A stretch of 64,000 nucleotides of DNA. It comes from an uncultured Candidatus Entotheonella sp. (GTDB lineage Bacteria; Tectomicrobia; Entotheonellia; Entotheonellales; Entotheonellaceae). Each line of letters opens with the position of its first letter. Positions within the stretch are counted from its first letter, which is position 1. The stretch spans positions 853,489 through 917,488 of the forward strand of contig OY282375.1 of the NCBI GenBank assembly GCA_958295825.1, read 5' to 3'. The notes under the pieces are model-generated. The model had not been told where the DNA came from, ran no database searches, and saw nothing but the letters and a program-made list of their open reading frames with translations. Positions 18,160 through 28,432 of the stretch are shown here, piece by piece. Made by a program: the position numbers and the translations under genes.

Positions 18160-18852
18160 GACTGCCGTCTCAGGAGATTACACCATGCTCGCGTCACCTG
18201 TTCGGCGGCTCTCATCATCGCTTTGTTCAAGGTCAAAACCGTCAATCTGACCCAAGTCGCCACGGCCCGCCCAGGTCCTGCCGAGATCGACTCGCACCAT
18301 CGACGCCTGCAATGCTTTTTCAAACACATGCAACTCCAATACCAGGAGCGCATCGAGTCACCGGATCAATTCCTTACGGTGTTTGGTCATGACAAGATCG
18401 ACTGCCTGGTAGCTGACCGGTTCGCCTATTTGAAAGTCAACCACATCCCCTTCTGCATCCGAATCAGACAAGACATGCGGGTCTCACGGACAACCGCGGC
18501 CTTATCACCGGCACGCAACTTTTTCAGCAGCCTTCCCCGTTCGACTTCGTGTGCCTTGATCGGTCCGCGTCTCGTTTGCGGCCACCGACTTTGGGTGACC
18601 GGCATGCGCTTGCCCTCTGGGGCTTACTTGATCGTGGTGTCGAATCGTCCGGGGCATCGAGCCCTGGAGGGGTGCCTTGGCGATAGCCTTTTGCTGGGCC
18701 TATCATGTGGGCGTCGGCGGCATCAGGTCAAACCGATTGCGCTCAAAACGCATCAGAGAGCCGCGAAAAGCTTGTTCCGCTATGGATTCGACGGCATTCG
18801 CCAAGCTGTCCTTAATGCGACAACAAGTGGAAGCAGCTTGAGCAGGTCCTAA
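18160..18852 (+). pseudogene. Decayed IS4-family transposase
   Basis: The frame reads CSAALIIALFKVKTVNLTQV, then DSHHRRLQCFFKHMQL, then FLTVFGHDKIDCLVADRFAYLKVNHIPFCIRIRQD, and ends with KPIALKTHQRAAKSLFRYG split from the core. These match IS4-type DDE transposases (target DxxN region, LVADREF, RIR). The N-terminus has no start, the central catalytic region is shortened and the conserved glutamate block is lost, so it cannot be active. I found no matching terminal repeats. The rest of the 17938-19300 gap holds a promoter and a pentapeptide-repeat relic. Confidence 0.65.
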
Positions 18853-18949
18853 TCCTACTCTGGGAGGTGGTCACGTCGCCCAAAACACTCTACTGCCCTA
18901 TATAGTTTTGTCGTGTACAGTGGTACCAAACACAAAATTTGCTGTTGGC

Positions 18950-19290
18950 CGGTCAGGGCCTGCACTTCCATGTCCCGTGAGTCCATAGCCTTTCCTCAAA
19001 AGTCGCTGTGCAAAGGCCCAGTCCGTGCGGCGCTTCCTCCATTGGCTCAGAGAACGACGTTACACACATCCGCGCTAACCAGCATGACCGCCTGTCCCGG
19101 CATTGCAATCGCCACCGTGCCGCCTCGGTCAAATTCGCCTGATCGAAGATGGTGCCCCGTTTCCGCTTCGCGCAAGCCCACACCCCGTAAATCAGCCCCG
19201 CGGAAGTTGGCAAACTGAAGCCGTGCGCCTGCCAATTTTCGGTCGCGTAAATCACTGACCGCCAAATTTTTCCTCGCCCAATCGTAATTT
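18950..19290 (-). pseudogene. Frameshifted pentapeptide-repeat fragment
   Basis: Minus-strand translations in different frames contain LAGARLQFANFRGADLRGVGLREAE, split in print, then after a shift TIFDQANLTEA, and after another SADVCNVVL. The A(N/D)LxX repeat every five residues is visible in the first two. No start codon or continuous frame remains. It lies just upstream of secA on the opposite strand. Confidence 0.4.
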
Positions 19291-19318
19291 GTCGTGATAC
19301 CGGCGCAATTGGTGTATC

Positions 19319-19327
19319 TGCTATACT
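19319..19327 (+). promoter_or_regulatory. Possible extended -10 promoter of secA
   Basis: TG, one base, then TATACT at 19322-19327 forms an extended -10 element 45 bases before the secA ATG. No good -35 lies at the right distance, which is tolerated for extended -10 promoters. Confidence 0.35.
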
Positions 19328-19371
19328 CGTCAATATGGCAAATGAATCCACTCTGGCAATAGGATGCGACC

Positions 19372-22017
19372 ATGTTAGAGACGATATTACACAAAGTTTT
19401 TGGCAGCAAAAACGAGCGGGAACTGAAACGTCTGCAGCCCATAGTAGAGCAAATCAACCAACATGAGCCATCTCTCATTAACTTGACACTCGACGACCTG
19501 CGTGGACGCACCAATACCTTCCGGGAGCAGTTGGCCAATGGAACACCGCTCGACATCTTGCTACCCGCAGCCTTCGCCGTCGTGCGGGAAGTCTCCAAAC
19601 GTCTGCTCAACATGCGTCATTTCGACGTGCAGCTTCTCGGAGGTATGGTGCTACACGAAGGCAGCATCGCGGAGATGAAAACAGGGGAAGGCAAAACGCT
19701 GGTCGCAACGCTGCCGGTGTACTTGAACAGCCTTACTGGCGAAGGTGTGCACGTCGTGACGGTGAATGATTACCTCGCACGGCGAGACGCCGAATGGATG
19801 GGGCCAGTGTACCACGCCCTCGGGCTCTCCGTGGGCATCATTCAGCATGATATGGATGACCAAGCGCGTTACAACGCTTATCGGGCGGATGTCACTTACG
19901 GCACCAACAATGAGTTTGGCTTCGATTATCTGCGTGACAACATGAAGTTCAGCCAGAGCGAGTTTGTCCAGAGGTCGCTGCACTACGCCATCGTTGATGA
20001 AGTAGACAGCATTCTTATTGACGAGGCCCGCACCCCGCTGATCATTTCCGGCCCTACCGAGGAATCCACCGACAAATACTACCGCATCGACCGCATTATC
20101 CCTCGTTTGAAGCAAGACCCCCACTACACGCTCGACGAAAAAGCGCGCTCAGTGGCTCTGACCGAGGAAGGCGTGGCAACCGCCGAGCAACTCCTGGGGG
20201 TCGACAACCTGTATGATCCTGGCAATATTGATACCCTGCACCATCTGAATCAGGCCCTCAAGGCGCACGTTCTGTTCAGGCGCGACGTCGATTACGTCGT
20301 TAAGGATAGCGAGGTCATTATCGTTGACGAGTTTACCGGTCGGCTCATGCCCGGTCGGCGCTATAGCGATGGGCTGCACCAGGCATTGGAGGCTAAGGAA
20401 CGTCAGAAAGTCGCTAACGAGAACCAGACCCTCGCCTCGATTACCTTCCAGAATTATTTTCGCATGTACGACAAGTTGGCCGGTATGACAGGAACAGCCG
20501 ACACCGAAGCCGCCGAATTTCACACGATCTACAAACTGGACGTCGTCGTCGTACCGACGAATCGGCACCTGATTCGGCTTGAGTACCCGGATGTCATCTA
20601 CCGCACCGAGGCCGAAAAACTTCAGGCCGTCAGCGAAGAAATCCAAGAACTCCACCACAAGGGACAACCTGTCCTGGTGGGAACCATTTCCATCGAGAAG
20701 TCGGAGGCGTTGAGCGCCTTCCTCAAGCGTCGAGGCGTCCCGCACAATGTTCTCAATGCCAAGAACCACGAGCGGGAGGCGGAGATCGTAGCCCAGGCGG
20801 GACGCAAGGGTGCCGTGACCATTTCTACCAACATGGCCGGGCGCGGTACTGACATTTTATTGGGCGGCAACCCTGAATTTCTGGCACGCAAAGCTTGTAA
20901 ACTCGGAGGCAACGATCCGGGGTACCCGGAACAACTCACCAAAATGCGCTCGCAGTGTGCCGCGGAACATGAGGAAGTAGTTGCCTGTGGAGGTCTCCAC
21001 ATTCTGGGCACTGAACGCCATGAGGCCCGTCGCATTGATAACCAGCTTCGTGGGCGTTCGGGGCGTCAAGGCGACCCGGGGTCTTCTCGTTTTTACCTGT
21101 CGTTGGAGGATGATCTGCTCCGGATTTTCGGTTCGGAACGCATAGCCGGCGTTATGGCAAAGTTGGGTATGGAGGCAGGCGAACCCATTGAGCATCGCAT
21201 GATCACCCGAGCCATTGAAAACGCCCAGCGCAAGGTCGAAGCCCACAATTTCGACATCCGCAAGCATCTTCTGGAATACGATGACGTGATGACCAAGCAG
21301 CGTGAGGTCATCTACAACCAGCGTCGCGAAGTGCTTGAAACGGACGACATTCACGCCCTGGTCATTGAGATGTCCGGCGAAGTTCTGCAGGGCATTTTCG
21401 ACACTCACATCGACCCTGAAGCTTATGCCGATGATTGGGACATCCCAGGTCTTGTAGGCGCCGTGCGCCAGCGCTACGGGTTGCAACTACCGTTGACGCC
21501 GGCGAGCCTCGCGGACTTCGGGCGTGTGGAGCTTCTTGAGCACCTCCGCGAGCATCTTGATGCCAGTTACGAGGCCAAATTAACGGAAGCAGGTACCGAG
21601 CCGTTCAGAGCCCTAGAGCGCTTCGTCGTCCTGCAGGTCATCGATAAGCACTGGAAAGACCATCTGCTGGCCATGGACCACTTGAAGGAAGGCATTGGCT
21701 TGCGAGGTTACGCGCAGAAAAATCCCTTGAATGAGTACAAGCGTGAAGCATTTGAAATGTTTGTCGACATGACGGACCGCGTCAAGAATGACGTGGTTGA
21801 ATATCTATTTAAGGTTGAATTAGCCAACGCCGAGAATGTGCCGGTCGCTCACCCGCGGCCCCATGTCCCTCGAAACGTGGAACATCGTGGCGCACTGCGT
21901 GACGGTGGCGAAACCGCCGTAGCAAAAACCGTGCGGCGCCAAGGAGAAAAGGTGGGAAGGAATTCCGCCTGTCCGTGCGGCAGTGGAAAGAAGTACAAAA
22001 GGTGCTGCGGCAGTTGA
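19372..22017 (+). CDS. secA: Preprotein translocase ATPase SecA
   Basis: 881 residues, usual length. Walker A TGEGKTL (GEGKT at 105-109), [20 protein letters not shown], the second nucleotide-binding half with [10 protein letters not shown], and [12 protein letters not shown] are all intact. The C-terminal tail [13 protein letters not shown] (Cys867, Cys869, Cys878, Cys879) is the zinc-binding SEC-C motif that contacts SecB and ribosomes. SecA drives export through SecYEG. ATG at 19372 has AGGA seven bases upstream. It stands alone, flanked by transposon remains. Confidence 0.98.
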   Translation: MLETILHKVFGSKNERELKRLQPIVEQINQHEPSLINLTLDDLRGRTNTFREQLANGTPLDILLPAAFAVVREVSKRLLNMRHFDVQLLGGMVLHEGSIAEMKTGEGKTLVATLPVYLNSLTGEGVHVVTVNDYLARRDAEWMGPVYHALGLSVGIIQHDMDDQARYNAYRADVTYGTNNEFGFDYLRDNMKFSQSEFVQRSLHYAIVDEVDSILIDEARTPLIISGPTEESTDKYYRIDRIIPRLKQDPHYTLDEKARSVALTEEGVATAEQLLGVDNLYDPGNIDTLHHLNQALKAHVLFRRDVDYVVKDSEVIIVDEFTGRLMPGRRYSDGLHQALEAKERQKVANENQTLASITFQNYFRMYDKLAGMTGTADTEAAEFHTIYKLDVVVVPTNRHLIRLEYPDVIYRTEAEKLQAVSEEIQELHHKGQPVLVGTISIEKSEALSAFLKRRGVPHNVLNAKNHEREAEIVAQAGRKGAVTISTNMAGRGTDILLGGNPEFLARKACKLGGNDPGYPEQLTKMRSQCAAEHEEVVACGGLHILGTERHEARRIDNQLRGRSGRQGDPGSSRFYLSLEDDLLRIFGSERIAGVMAKLGMEAGEPIEHRMITRAIENAQRKVEAHNFDIRKHLLEYDDVMTKQREVIYNQRREVLETDDIHALVIEMSGEVLQGIFDTHIDPEAYADDWDIPGLVGAVRQRYGLQLPLTPASLADFGRVELLEHLREHLDASYEAKLTEAGTEPFRALERFVVLQVIDKHWKDHLLAMDHLKEGIGLRGYAQKNPLNEYKREAFEMFVDMTDRVKNDVVEYLFKVELANAENVPVAHPRPHVPRNVEHRGALRDGGETAVAKTVRRQGEKVGRNSACPCGSGKKYKRCCGS

Positions 22018-22038
22018 GCTTGGTCCCGCTTCTTATTC

Positions 22039-22686
22039 TTATTTGTTGTTGATCACGTACACCACTTTCCACAGATCGATTTTGTTCAGCGAATACATTT
22101 GTTGGACGCTCAACCCCGCATAGTGCACCAGATACTCCAAAGCAAGGTCGGAACGCCAACCGATTTTTTTGCACAGTGGGGACAACCATTTTTCGACCTG
22201 CGCAATCAGTTTATTCTGGCTTTGGAAATGGTTGATGATCACGATCTTCCCGTCGGGCTTGCTCACCCGTTTGATTTCCGCGATGACCTGTATCGGGTCG
22301 GGAACCACGCTGATCACAAAAGCAGCGATGACAACGTCAAAGGCATTATCCGCGAACGCCAATTGTCCGGCATCCATCTCCAGCAGCGTGACTTGATCCA
22401 AATCCTCCTGCCGCACCTTTTTCTGAGCTTCTCGCAACATACTGTTGGAGAGGTCGACCCCGGTAACCTGCACGTGCCGAGGATACAGAGGCAGCGACAG
22501 TCCGGTGCCAACACCCAGGTCCAGCACGCGCTGCCCTTCCTGCAGAGATAACGACCGGATGACGTGCTGCTGGCGTGGGTAAAACCAACGCTTGAAGATG
22601 AAGTCGTATATTCGCGAATAGGACGAGTAGATTTTCTTGATGCTGGACATTTCCATTCCCTGTTCCGTATAGTCCACTAAACTCAT
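22039..22686 (-). CDS. Class I SAM methyltransferase, PmtA-like (phosphatidylethanolamine N-methyltransferase candidate)
   Basis: 215 residues. Motif I is VLDLGVGTG (54-62), motif II VTGVDLSNSML, and AFVISVVPDPIQVIAEIKRVSKPDGKIVIINH is the post-motif region, given here as the run after DVVIA. The N-terminal YSRIYDFIFKRWFYPRQQHVI resembles Rhodobacter-type PmtA, which makes phosphatidylcholine precursors. UbiE-type methylation is the alternative. It ends 21 bases beyond the convergent secA stop. Start ATG 22686 has AAGGA close upstream; Met11 or Met13 are alternatives. Confidence 0.72.
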   Translation of the reverse strand: MSLVDYTEQGMEMSSIKKIYSSYSRIYDFIFKRWFYPRQQHVIRSLSLQEGQRVLDLGVGTGLSLPLYPRHVQVTGVDLSNSMLREAQKKVRQEDLDQVTLLEMDAGQLAFADNAFDVVIAAFVISVVPDPIQVIAEIKRVSKPDGKIVIINHFQSQNKLIAQVEKWLSPLCKKIGWRSDLALEYLVHYAGLSVQQMYSLNKIDLWKVVYVINNK

Positions 22687-22837
22687 CCCTTCCTTAACGA
22701 GTGATCAAAGACAACAACGTTGCTGGGTCTGCGTCTTGCACTTCTCCCCTGATGCCCTCCGGAGCCGTCGTGTCCAACTGGTTCGGCAATGCCTTCAAGT
22801 CAAGTAATGGGCACCCTTGCAGGCATGCTACTTGATG

Positions 22838-23122
22838 TTATGAAGTGATGTTACGGCAGCCTTGGAGGAGTTGGAGTTCGTCAAGGGCATGACGCGCGGC
22901 CTTGAAATAGAGCCGTGTCGGAGGGCAACGTGATTGAGCCCATGGGTCACGCTGAGCCATGCCAAACGGCACGCGGTAAAAATCGTCTAGCGCCGCATGG
23001 CTCTTGAGCGTCTTGTAATAGGTCTCCACGCTCCGCCGTTTCTGGTAGATTGTGACGATGCCTTCTCCGTCACTCTCGAGGTCGCTGCAAGCCAGATACA
23101 ATACCCGTAGAAGTAAGTTCAT
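22838..23122 (-). pseudogene. C-terminal fragment of a DDE transposase
   Basis: The frame contains TIYQKRRSVETYYKTLKSHA, which matches the (Y-x)2-R-x3-E-x6-K signature near the end of IS4-type transposases. Only the last part of the protein is present and the downstream residues (LYFKAARHALDELQ) are shortened. The surrounding bases 22687-22837 show nothing recognisable. Confidence 0.5.
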
Positions 23123-23142
23123 AACTTAGTTTGTGATCAGGT

Positions 23143-23176
23143 CTCCTTTCAGCATGTAATCAATTACTGAAAGGAG
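23143..23176. repeat. 10-bp inverted repeat with 14-base loop
   Basis: CTCCTTTCAG at 23143-23152 pairs perfectly with CTGAAAGGAG at 23167-23176. The right arm overlaps the GAAAGGAG ribosome site of the IS5-type relic that starts at 23183, so in a transcript the hairpin would hide that site. It may be part of the element's end. Confidence 0.45.
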
Positions 23177-23182
23177 TCTGAT

Positions 23183-23970
23183 ATGAATCGCCATCAGAGT
23201 GAACTAAGTGATGAGCAGGGGGAAAATGTCTCCCTTCCTGCCCGAATCCCAAGCCTCGCCTTGGGGGGACCCAAACCGGTCCCCAATCGTCGCGGTTTCG
23301 AGGGCATCTTGTGGGTCCTTCGCAGTAACGCGCGCTGCAAAGACCTGCCCGCCTCCTATCTCTCGCCCAGCACCTGTTGGCGGCCGTCCGCGCAGCTGGG
23401 AAGAGCAACAGGTCTGGCTGACGGCATGGCGCGCCTTGCTCGGACACCTCGATCGCCGAGGCCAACTGGGATTGGGCCGAAGCCTTTGCCGACGGCAGCT
23501 TTGCCCCGGCCAAAAAAGGGGGCCTTGTGTCGGCGCCGCCAAGAAGGGCTAGGGTGCGAAAGGGTACGCAGTGGAGGGTGGTGGCGGACGGCCAAGGAGT
23601 TCCTTTGGGAAACCTCCTGGAATCGGCGTCCCCGGCTGAGGTGACCTTGATCGAGCGCACCCTGGCGCGGATAGCGGTGCCACGCCGGGGGCGGAGTCGG
23701 ACGAGGCAGAAGCCCGAATGCCTCATTGATGACAAGGCGGCCGACGCCCTTCGCAAGCGTCTGCGGGCTCGGGGCATTGATTTGTCCGCATCGCAGAAAT
23801 CGCAAGCGAGCATCCTTGCAGGACGGACGCAAGCTCGCCGTTACCAACGTCGTTGGAAAGTTGAACGACCATGCTTGGTGGTGCGGGACTATCCTGTTGA
23901 GCTCTATCGCGGTTTCTTTCCTATCGCGTGTATGCTGATAACGCTGAACAAGCTTCTCAATGGCTTCTAA
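23183..23970 (+). pseudogene. Frameshifted IS5-family transposase
   Basis: The first frame starts MNRHQSELSDEQ and continues NRRGFEGILWVLRSNARCKDLP, the N-terminus of IS5-family transposases. From 23540 a second frame gives KGTQWRVVADGQGVPLGN, ESASPAEVTLIERTL and RYQRRWKVERP, and ends with ACMLITLNKLLNGF. At least two frameshifts separate the parts. The sequence GTTGTGAAACCGCCTC near 24000-24015 may be the right end; I found no matching left end. Bases 23971-24302 hold no supported gene. Confidence 0.7.
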
Positions 23971-24302
23971 CTCATTTGCTTGCGACTATTCTCAGATAGT
24001 TGTGAAACCGCCTCTAGTGTTACCGTCTTTGTTTGTAAAGACTTGGCGGACGAGAAACCGCAAAGCCCAGTCCCCTCAAAGTAGCCGCGCACCATGGATT
24101 TGACGAGTTGCCAGAGGGTTTTGGAGTCAAAGCATTGTGGGATAGGAAGCGGGTCATCCTGGTCATGCTGCGGTAGATGTCTACGAGTTCGCTGTTCATG
24201 GTCTCTCTTCCAGCTTTATGACTCAAACAATACGTAACATCACTATATGAATAACAGGGCATTCATGTACAACTTGAAATCAACCGCTTTCAAAGAAGCA
24301 CG

Positions 24303-25106
24303 TCAGGAGGGACGCAGGAGATCATCCATGCTATAAAGGCCAGGGCTCTGCCGGACAATCCACCCCGCAGCCCGCACCGCGCCACGGGCAAACGTATCCC
24401 GACTCTGAGAACGGTGTGTCAACTCAATTCGCTCGCCAATACCGCCGAATAATACCGTGTGTTCGCCAACAATGTCCCCGGCCCGCACGGCCTGAATGCC
24501 AATCGCTGAATCAGGTCGCTGCCCCATCCTGCCCTGCCGTCCGTACACTACCACATCGTCCAAGTTTGTGCCAAGTTCCTCGGTCACGATGGACGCCATC
24601 CGAAGCGCCGTACCACTGGGCGCGTCAACTTTCGTTCGATGGTGGGCTTCGAGAATCTCGATGTCGTAATCAGGCCCCAGCAGGACCACCAGTTGTCGTA
24701 GAGCCTGATACATCGCGTGCACGCCAACGCTCATGTTGGGAGCAAGAAAACAGGGGACCCTTCGGCTCAGTTGCTGTATCTCATCGTGTTGAACAGCCGT
24801 AAAACCTGTCGTACCAATGACCATGGCCTTACCAAGGTCGCTCGCCATTTTCAGATAGACCACCCCTGCTTCCGGCACCGAAAAATCAATTGCCACGTCC
24901 GCCTGAGCCAATGCCGACGCGGCATCGTCCGTGACCTGTACACCGACAGCACCGCCCCCTACAACTTCCCCAACATCACGGCCCACGGCCGGATGTTGGG
25001 GGCGTGTCACAGCGCCAGCGAGAGCGAACTGCGCGTCAGCTTGCGTCATGGCGATCACCCGCCGCCCCATCCTTCCGGCTGCTCCTGTGACAACGACCCG
25101 TATCAA
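24303..25106 (-). CDS. dapB: 4-hydroxy-tetrahydrodipicolinate reductase DapB
   Basis: 267 residues. N-terminal NAD(P)-binding motif VTGAAGRMGRR (7-17), IDFSVPEA, GTTGF, APNMSVGV, and the substrate-binding EAHHRTKVDAPSGTAL are intact. It reduces the DapA product in lysine and diaminopimelate synthesis. The start is a TTG at 25106, with a perfect AGGAGG eight bases upstream; an ATG inside that spacing is out of frame. It follows a small lipoprotein gene and ftsK on the same strand. Confidence 0.94.
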   Translation of the reverse strand: MIRVVVTGAAGRMGRRVIAMTQADAQFALAGAVTRPQHPAVGRDVGEVVGGGAVGVQVTDDAASALAQADVAIDFSVPEAGVVYLKMASDLGKAMVIGTTGFTAVQHDEIQQLSRRVPCFLAPNMSVGVHAMYQALRQLVVLLGPDYDIEILEAHHRTKVDAPSGTALRMASIVTEELGTNLDDVVVYGRQGRMGQRPDSAIGIQAVRAGDIVGEHTVLFGGIGERIELTHRSQSRDTFARGAVRAAGWIVRQSPGLYSMDDLLRPS

Positions 25107-25160
25107 CGATTCATCCTCCTATGTGTTCCCGTTGACACCCTTCGCCCGTCGACCATTCCA

Positions 25161-25322
25161 TCATGCTTTCCAGCTAACAACCAGTTGGGCAGTGTCCTGT
25201 TTAAGCGGCATCGGGGGCTTCTTGCGCCCACAGCCGGTGGTCATTGTGAGTACGAGCAGGCTGAACCACACGGCACCACAAATCCATAAGACCCGCCATT
25301 TGCCGCCTAGTTTCGCGATCAC
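25161..25322 (-). CDS. Small lipoprotein with lipobox TTGC
   Basis: 53 residues, GTG start at 25322 with GGAG eight bases upstream. A positively charged start (IAKLGGKWR) and hydrophobic stretch WICGAVWFSLLVLTM lead into TTGC, a lipobox with Cys31. The short tail begins GRKKPPMPL, the charged-then-proline pattern of the LptM/YifL group of tiny lipoproteins often found beside lysine-biosynthesis genes. It fills the gap between ftsK and dapB. Function not known; an LptM-like role in LPS export is only inference. Confidence 0.6.
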   Translation of the reverse strand: MIAKLGGKWRVLWICGAVWFSLLVLTMTTGCGRKKPPMPLKQDTAQLVVSWKA

Positions 25323-25346
25323 CCGACATTCTCCGATGCCTTGCGC

Positions 25347-28211
25347 TCACATCTCATCATACGTATCCCGCACCAACACTTCCCGCGGCTTTACGCCATC
25401 CGCCGGACCCACGACCCCTTCTTTCTCCATCACCTCGATCATGCGCGCCGCACGGTTGTAACCAACCCGCAAGCGCCGCTGCAGCATGGAAATGGACGCC
25501 TGTCCGGTACGCGCCACAAGCGCAACGGCCTCGTCGTATTTTTCGTCGTATTCGCTGTCCTCGTCATCCGTCCGCTCGTTGATGGGCTCCAGAAAGCTAT
25601 CGTTGTAGTTCGGCTGTTCTATCGCCTTCCACGCCTCCACCAAGCGCGTGATCTCCTCCTCCGACACGTACGCACCATGTACGCGCTGCGGCTTGGACGT
25701 CCCCGGCGCGAGGAAGAGCATGTCGCCCCGCCCCAAAAGCGTTTCCGCGCCATTGGCGTCAAGGATCGTACGAGAGTCGATTTTGGACGTGACCTGGAAC
25801 GACAGGCGGGCGGGAAAATTGGCTTTGATGACGCCCGTCAGCACGTCGACCGATGGGCGTTGCGTGGCAACAATGAGGTGAATACCCGCAGCCCGTGCCA
25901 TCTGGGCGATGCGCATGAGCGAGTCCTCAACCTCACGTGACGAAACCATCATCAGGTCGGAGAGCTCGTCAACCACTACAACAAGATAGGGCAACGGCTC
26001 GGCCGTTGCCGCTTGGTTCTCGGCGTCCGCCCCATTGCTCTCGCTACGGACCCGTTCATCCCTGATCCTCTGATTATATTGCGCGATGCTGCGGACACCC
26101 TTGGAAGCCAGAAGCTGGTAGCGCCTTTCCATCTCCGCGACCACACGCCGTAGCGCCACGGCGGCCTTCTTGGAATCGGTGACAACCGGTACGAGCAGAT
26201 GCGGAATACCGTCGTAAATCGAAAATTCCAACATTTTGGGATCAATCATGATCAGTTTGACCTCGGCCGGCGTCACCCGAAACAGCAGACTGCAAATCAC
26301 GCTGTTGAGTCCGACACTCTTGCCGGAACCGGTGGCCCCTGCGACCAGTAGATGGGGAATAAGCGCAAGGTCTGTGATGACCGGCTGACCCAGAATGTCT
26401 TTACCCAAAACAATGTTCAGCTTTGACGATGAGCCTTGAAACTCCTCGGTATCCACCAGACTCCGCAACGCTATCGTTTCCCGCCGTATATTGGGAACCT
26501 CGATGCCCACCACAGCTTTGCCGGGAACCGGTGCCACGATCCGCACACTGAGAGCCCTCATCACGAGAGCCAAATCGTCCTGTAAATTGGCAATTTTATT
26601 GACCTTGACGCCGGCAGCGGGAGCAAACTCGTACATCGTAATCACCGGGCCCGGTGAAACTTGGACGACTTCTCCCTCAACGCCAAATTCCCGCAGCTTT
26701 TGTTCGAGGAAGCGCGCCTGTTCCATGAGTTCCTCTTCGCTTTGACCCTCCTCGGTATTTAACGGGGCTTCTAACAAATCCAGTGAGGGCAGTTGGGGCT
26801 GCTGAGACGGCGCCACGTGCTTGACAGGAAGCGGTTGTAATATGGAGACCTGCGGCGCGGGTGCTTCTGAAGAAGCCGCTTGCTCCTCAAGCGGCTCAGC
26901 GACGCTGCCTTCGGGCATAGACCGTTCGGCAAGACTCACTTCCTCCCGGTCGATTTCTTCGAGAACCGTTTCGCGTGGAAGGGCCTCGACGATCCGCGGA
27001 GGTTCCGTCGCTCGCCTAGCACGAAACGACGGCCGTTTGGCGGCTTGCGATGTACGGGTTTCCAAAGTGGGCAACTCGTCAGTGCTCGGGCCAACAACGT
27101 TATCTTCAGTCACATGCGGTTCGACTAGAGGCACTTCCTCCCCATCGTTTTCTTCAGAGGCCCCTTTGCGTGCGGACTTTTGAATGCTCCGCTGAAGTTC
27201 CATTATGTACTTTGCACGAAACGACGGCAATATGGGGATTTTCGATGGACGATGTTCGGAAGAAGCCGCCGGTTTCCTGCCCTGTTCAGCAGTGCTGTTT
27301 TTGGACGCCGACGGCTCGACGCGGGGCGTTTCCTCCGGGTCACTTTTCTCAGAAATCGTTGCGCGTGTGAGCACTTGGTGGGGCTGCTGAGACTTCCTCG
27401 CACGCTGCGAAAGGAACGATGGTGGCTTGGGAACTTTTAATGGGCGGCTTTCCGCAGGAGTCGCCTGCTCCAAATTCGGGTCAGCGACGCTGGTTTTTGT
27501 GGCAAGCCGTCTAACGCGAGGCATTGTCATCCGGTTACTTTCTTCAGAAATCGTTTCGTCAGTAGATACACTTCGGTCATCGTCGTCTTGGAAGGCAGAA
27601 GAATAGGCTCTCAGGTCCAAATCCTCATCGAACAGGAACGAATCGTCAGACTCACGATGCTCTTTCGTCAATCTGACAAGGGCAAGCACATGCTTGACTC
27701 CCTTGAGCAAAGACAACCGCGCGCAACTCAACAGAACACACAGCACAGACAATCCTGCCACGGCATAAGTGCCCGGCAACTCGAGATAGGGGACTAGAAA
27801 TTCGGCCAGCCATTGACCACTCGCCCCACCCGCCAACAATCCGGCTTCGAAAAAAGGGTCGTCAATCCAATACAAATGCGCCAGCATGCTGACAGCCACA
27901 ATCAGCAGCAGGCCACGCCATGCTGCCCCTACAATAGGTCTCATGCGGGCACGCATCAGACAGATCGCCCCCAATGCCGTGCAGACAATGAAGACAAACA
28001 CCGTGCTCCCGAACAACTGCAATCCCCAATCGGCAAGAAAAGCACCAACTCGCCCGCCAAGATTCTCGACGTCAATCACCTTCTGGCTCGTGTAGTGATT
28101 CCAGGCCGGATCGTTCAGCGAATAAGAGCCGACGCTCAGCAGGACAAAGATCATGCTTACCAGGATGAGAAAACCCATCAACTGACTCATCCGTCTGGTC
28201 ATAACAAGCAT
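25347..28211 (-). CDS. ftsK: DNA translocase FtsK
   Basis: 954 residues. Four N-terminal membrane helices (about 10-180), an acidic, Ser/Pro-rich linker (about 200-480), then the motor with GATGSGKS at 625-632 and VVVVDELSD near 748, and a C-terminal gamma winged helix (SISMLQRRLRVGYNRAARM) that reads KOPS sites. It pumps DNA at the septum and activates XerD, also present here. The ATG at 28211 has AGGAG ten bases upstream; longer starts (ATG 28232, TTG 28247) lack one. The linker has imperfect repeats, described as a finding. Confidence 0.95.
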   Translation of the reverse strand: MLVMTRRMSQLMGFLILVSMIFVLLSVGSYSLNDPAWNHYTSQKVIDVENLGGRVGAFLADWGLQLFGSTVFVFIVCTALGAICLMRARMRPIVGAAWRGLLLIVAVSMLAHLYWIDDPFFEAGLLAGGASGQWLAEFLVPYLELPGTYAVAGLSVLCVLLSCARLSLLKGVKHVLALVRLTKEHRESDDSFLFDEDLDLRAYSSAFQDDDDRSVSTDETISEESNRMTMPRVRRLATKTSVADPNLEQATPAESRPLKVPKPPSFLSQRARKSQQPHQVLTRATISEKSDPEETPRVEPSASKNSTAEQGRKPAASSEHRPSKIPILPSFRAKYIMELQRSIQKSARKGASEENDGEEVPLVEPHVTEDNVVGPSTDELPTLETRTSQAAKRPSFRARRATEPPRIVEALPRETVLEEIDREEVSLAERSMPEGSVAEPLEEQAASSEAPAPQVSILQPLPVKHVAPSQQPQLPSLDLLEAPLNTEEGQSEEELMEQARFLEQKLREFGVEGEVVQVSPGPVITMYEFAPAAGVKVNKIANLQDDLALVMRALSVRIVAPVPGKAVVGIEVPNIRRETIALRSLVDTEEFQGSSSKLNIVLGKDILGQPVITDLALIPHLLVAGATGSGKSVGLNSVICSLLFRVTPAEVKLIMIDPKMLEFSIYDGIPHLLVPVVTDSKKAAVALRRVVAEMERRYQLLASKGVRSIAQYNQRIRDERVRSESNGADAENQAATAEPLPYLVVVVDELSDLMMVSSREVEDSLMRIAQMARAAGIHLIVATQRPSVDVLTGVIKANFPARLSFQVTSKIDSRTILDANGAETLLGRGDMLFLAPGTSKPQRVHGAYVSEEEITRLVEAWKAIEQPNYNDSFLEPINERTDDEDSEYDEKYDEAVALVARTGQASISMLQRRLRVGYNRAARMIEVMEKEGVVGPADGVKPREVLVRDTYDEM

Positions 28212-28300
28212 ATACTTGATGCTCCTCGCCATAGGAACCAATAACAACTATCACGTGACTTGAACATAACATATTTCCAACCATTCCACCTCGTCTTTCT

Positions 28301-28329
28301 TTGACTTGATCTTTTGGACAAGCTAGTAT
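28301..28329 (+). promoter_or_regulatory. Sigma-70-type promoter for the exported DUF151-PDZ gene
   Basis: TTGACT (28301-28306), a 17-base spacer, and TAGTAT (28324-28329). It lies about 100 bases before the start codon in the divergent gap between ftsK and this gene. Confidence 0.5.
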
Positions 28330-28432
28330 GCTAAGGATAGAGAATGAGGTGGTTTAGTGTTTGGATTATCGTACACTTATTATGTGCAAGATGCGTTGTA
28401 ACTGTGTCTTTAATTCTCCTGGAGAAAACGTT

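Noticed and set aside
24020..24262. An 80-codon minus-strand frame upstream of dapB
   Set aside because: The frame and a neighbouring frame both look weakly protein-like, but no family is evident and the region adjoins transposon debris; I could not support a gene.
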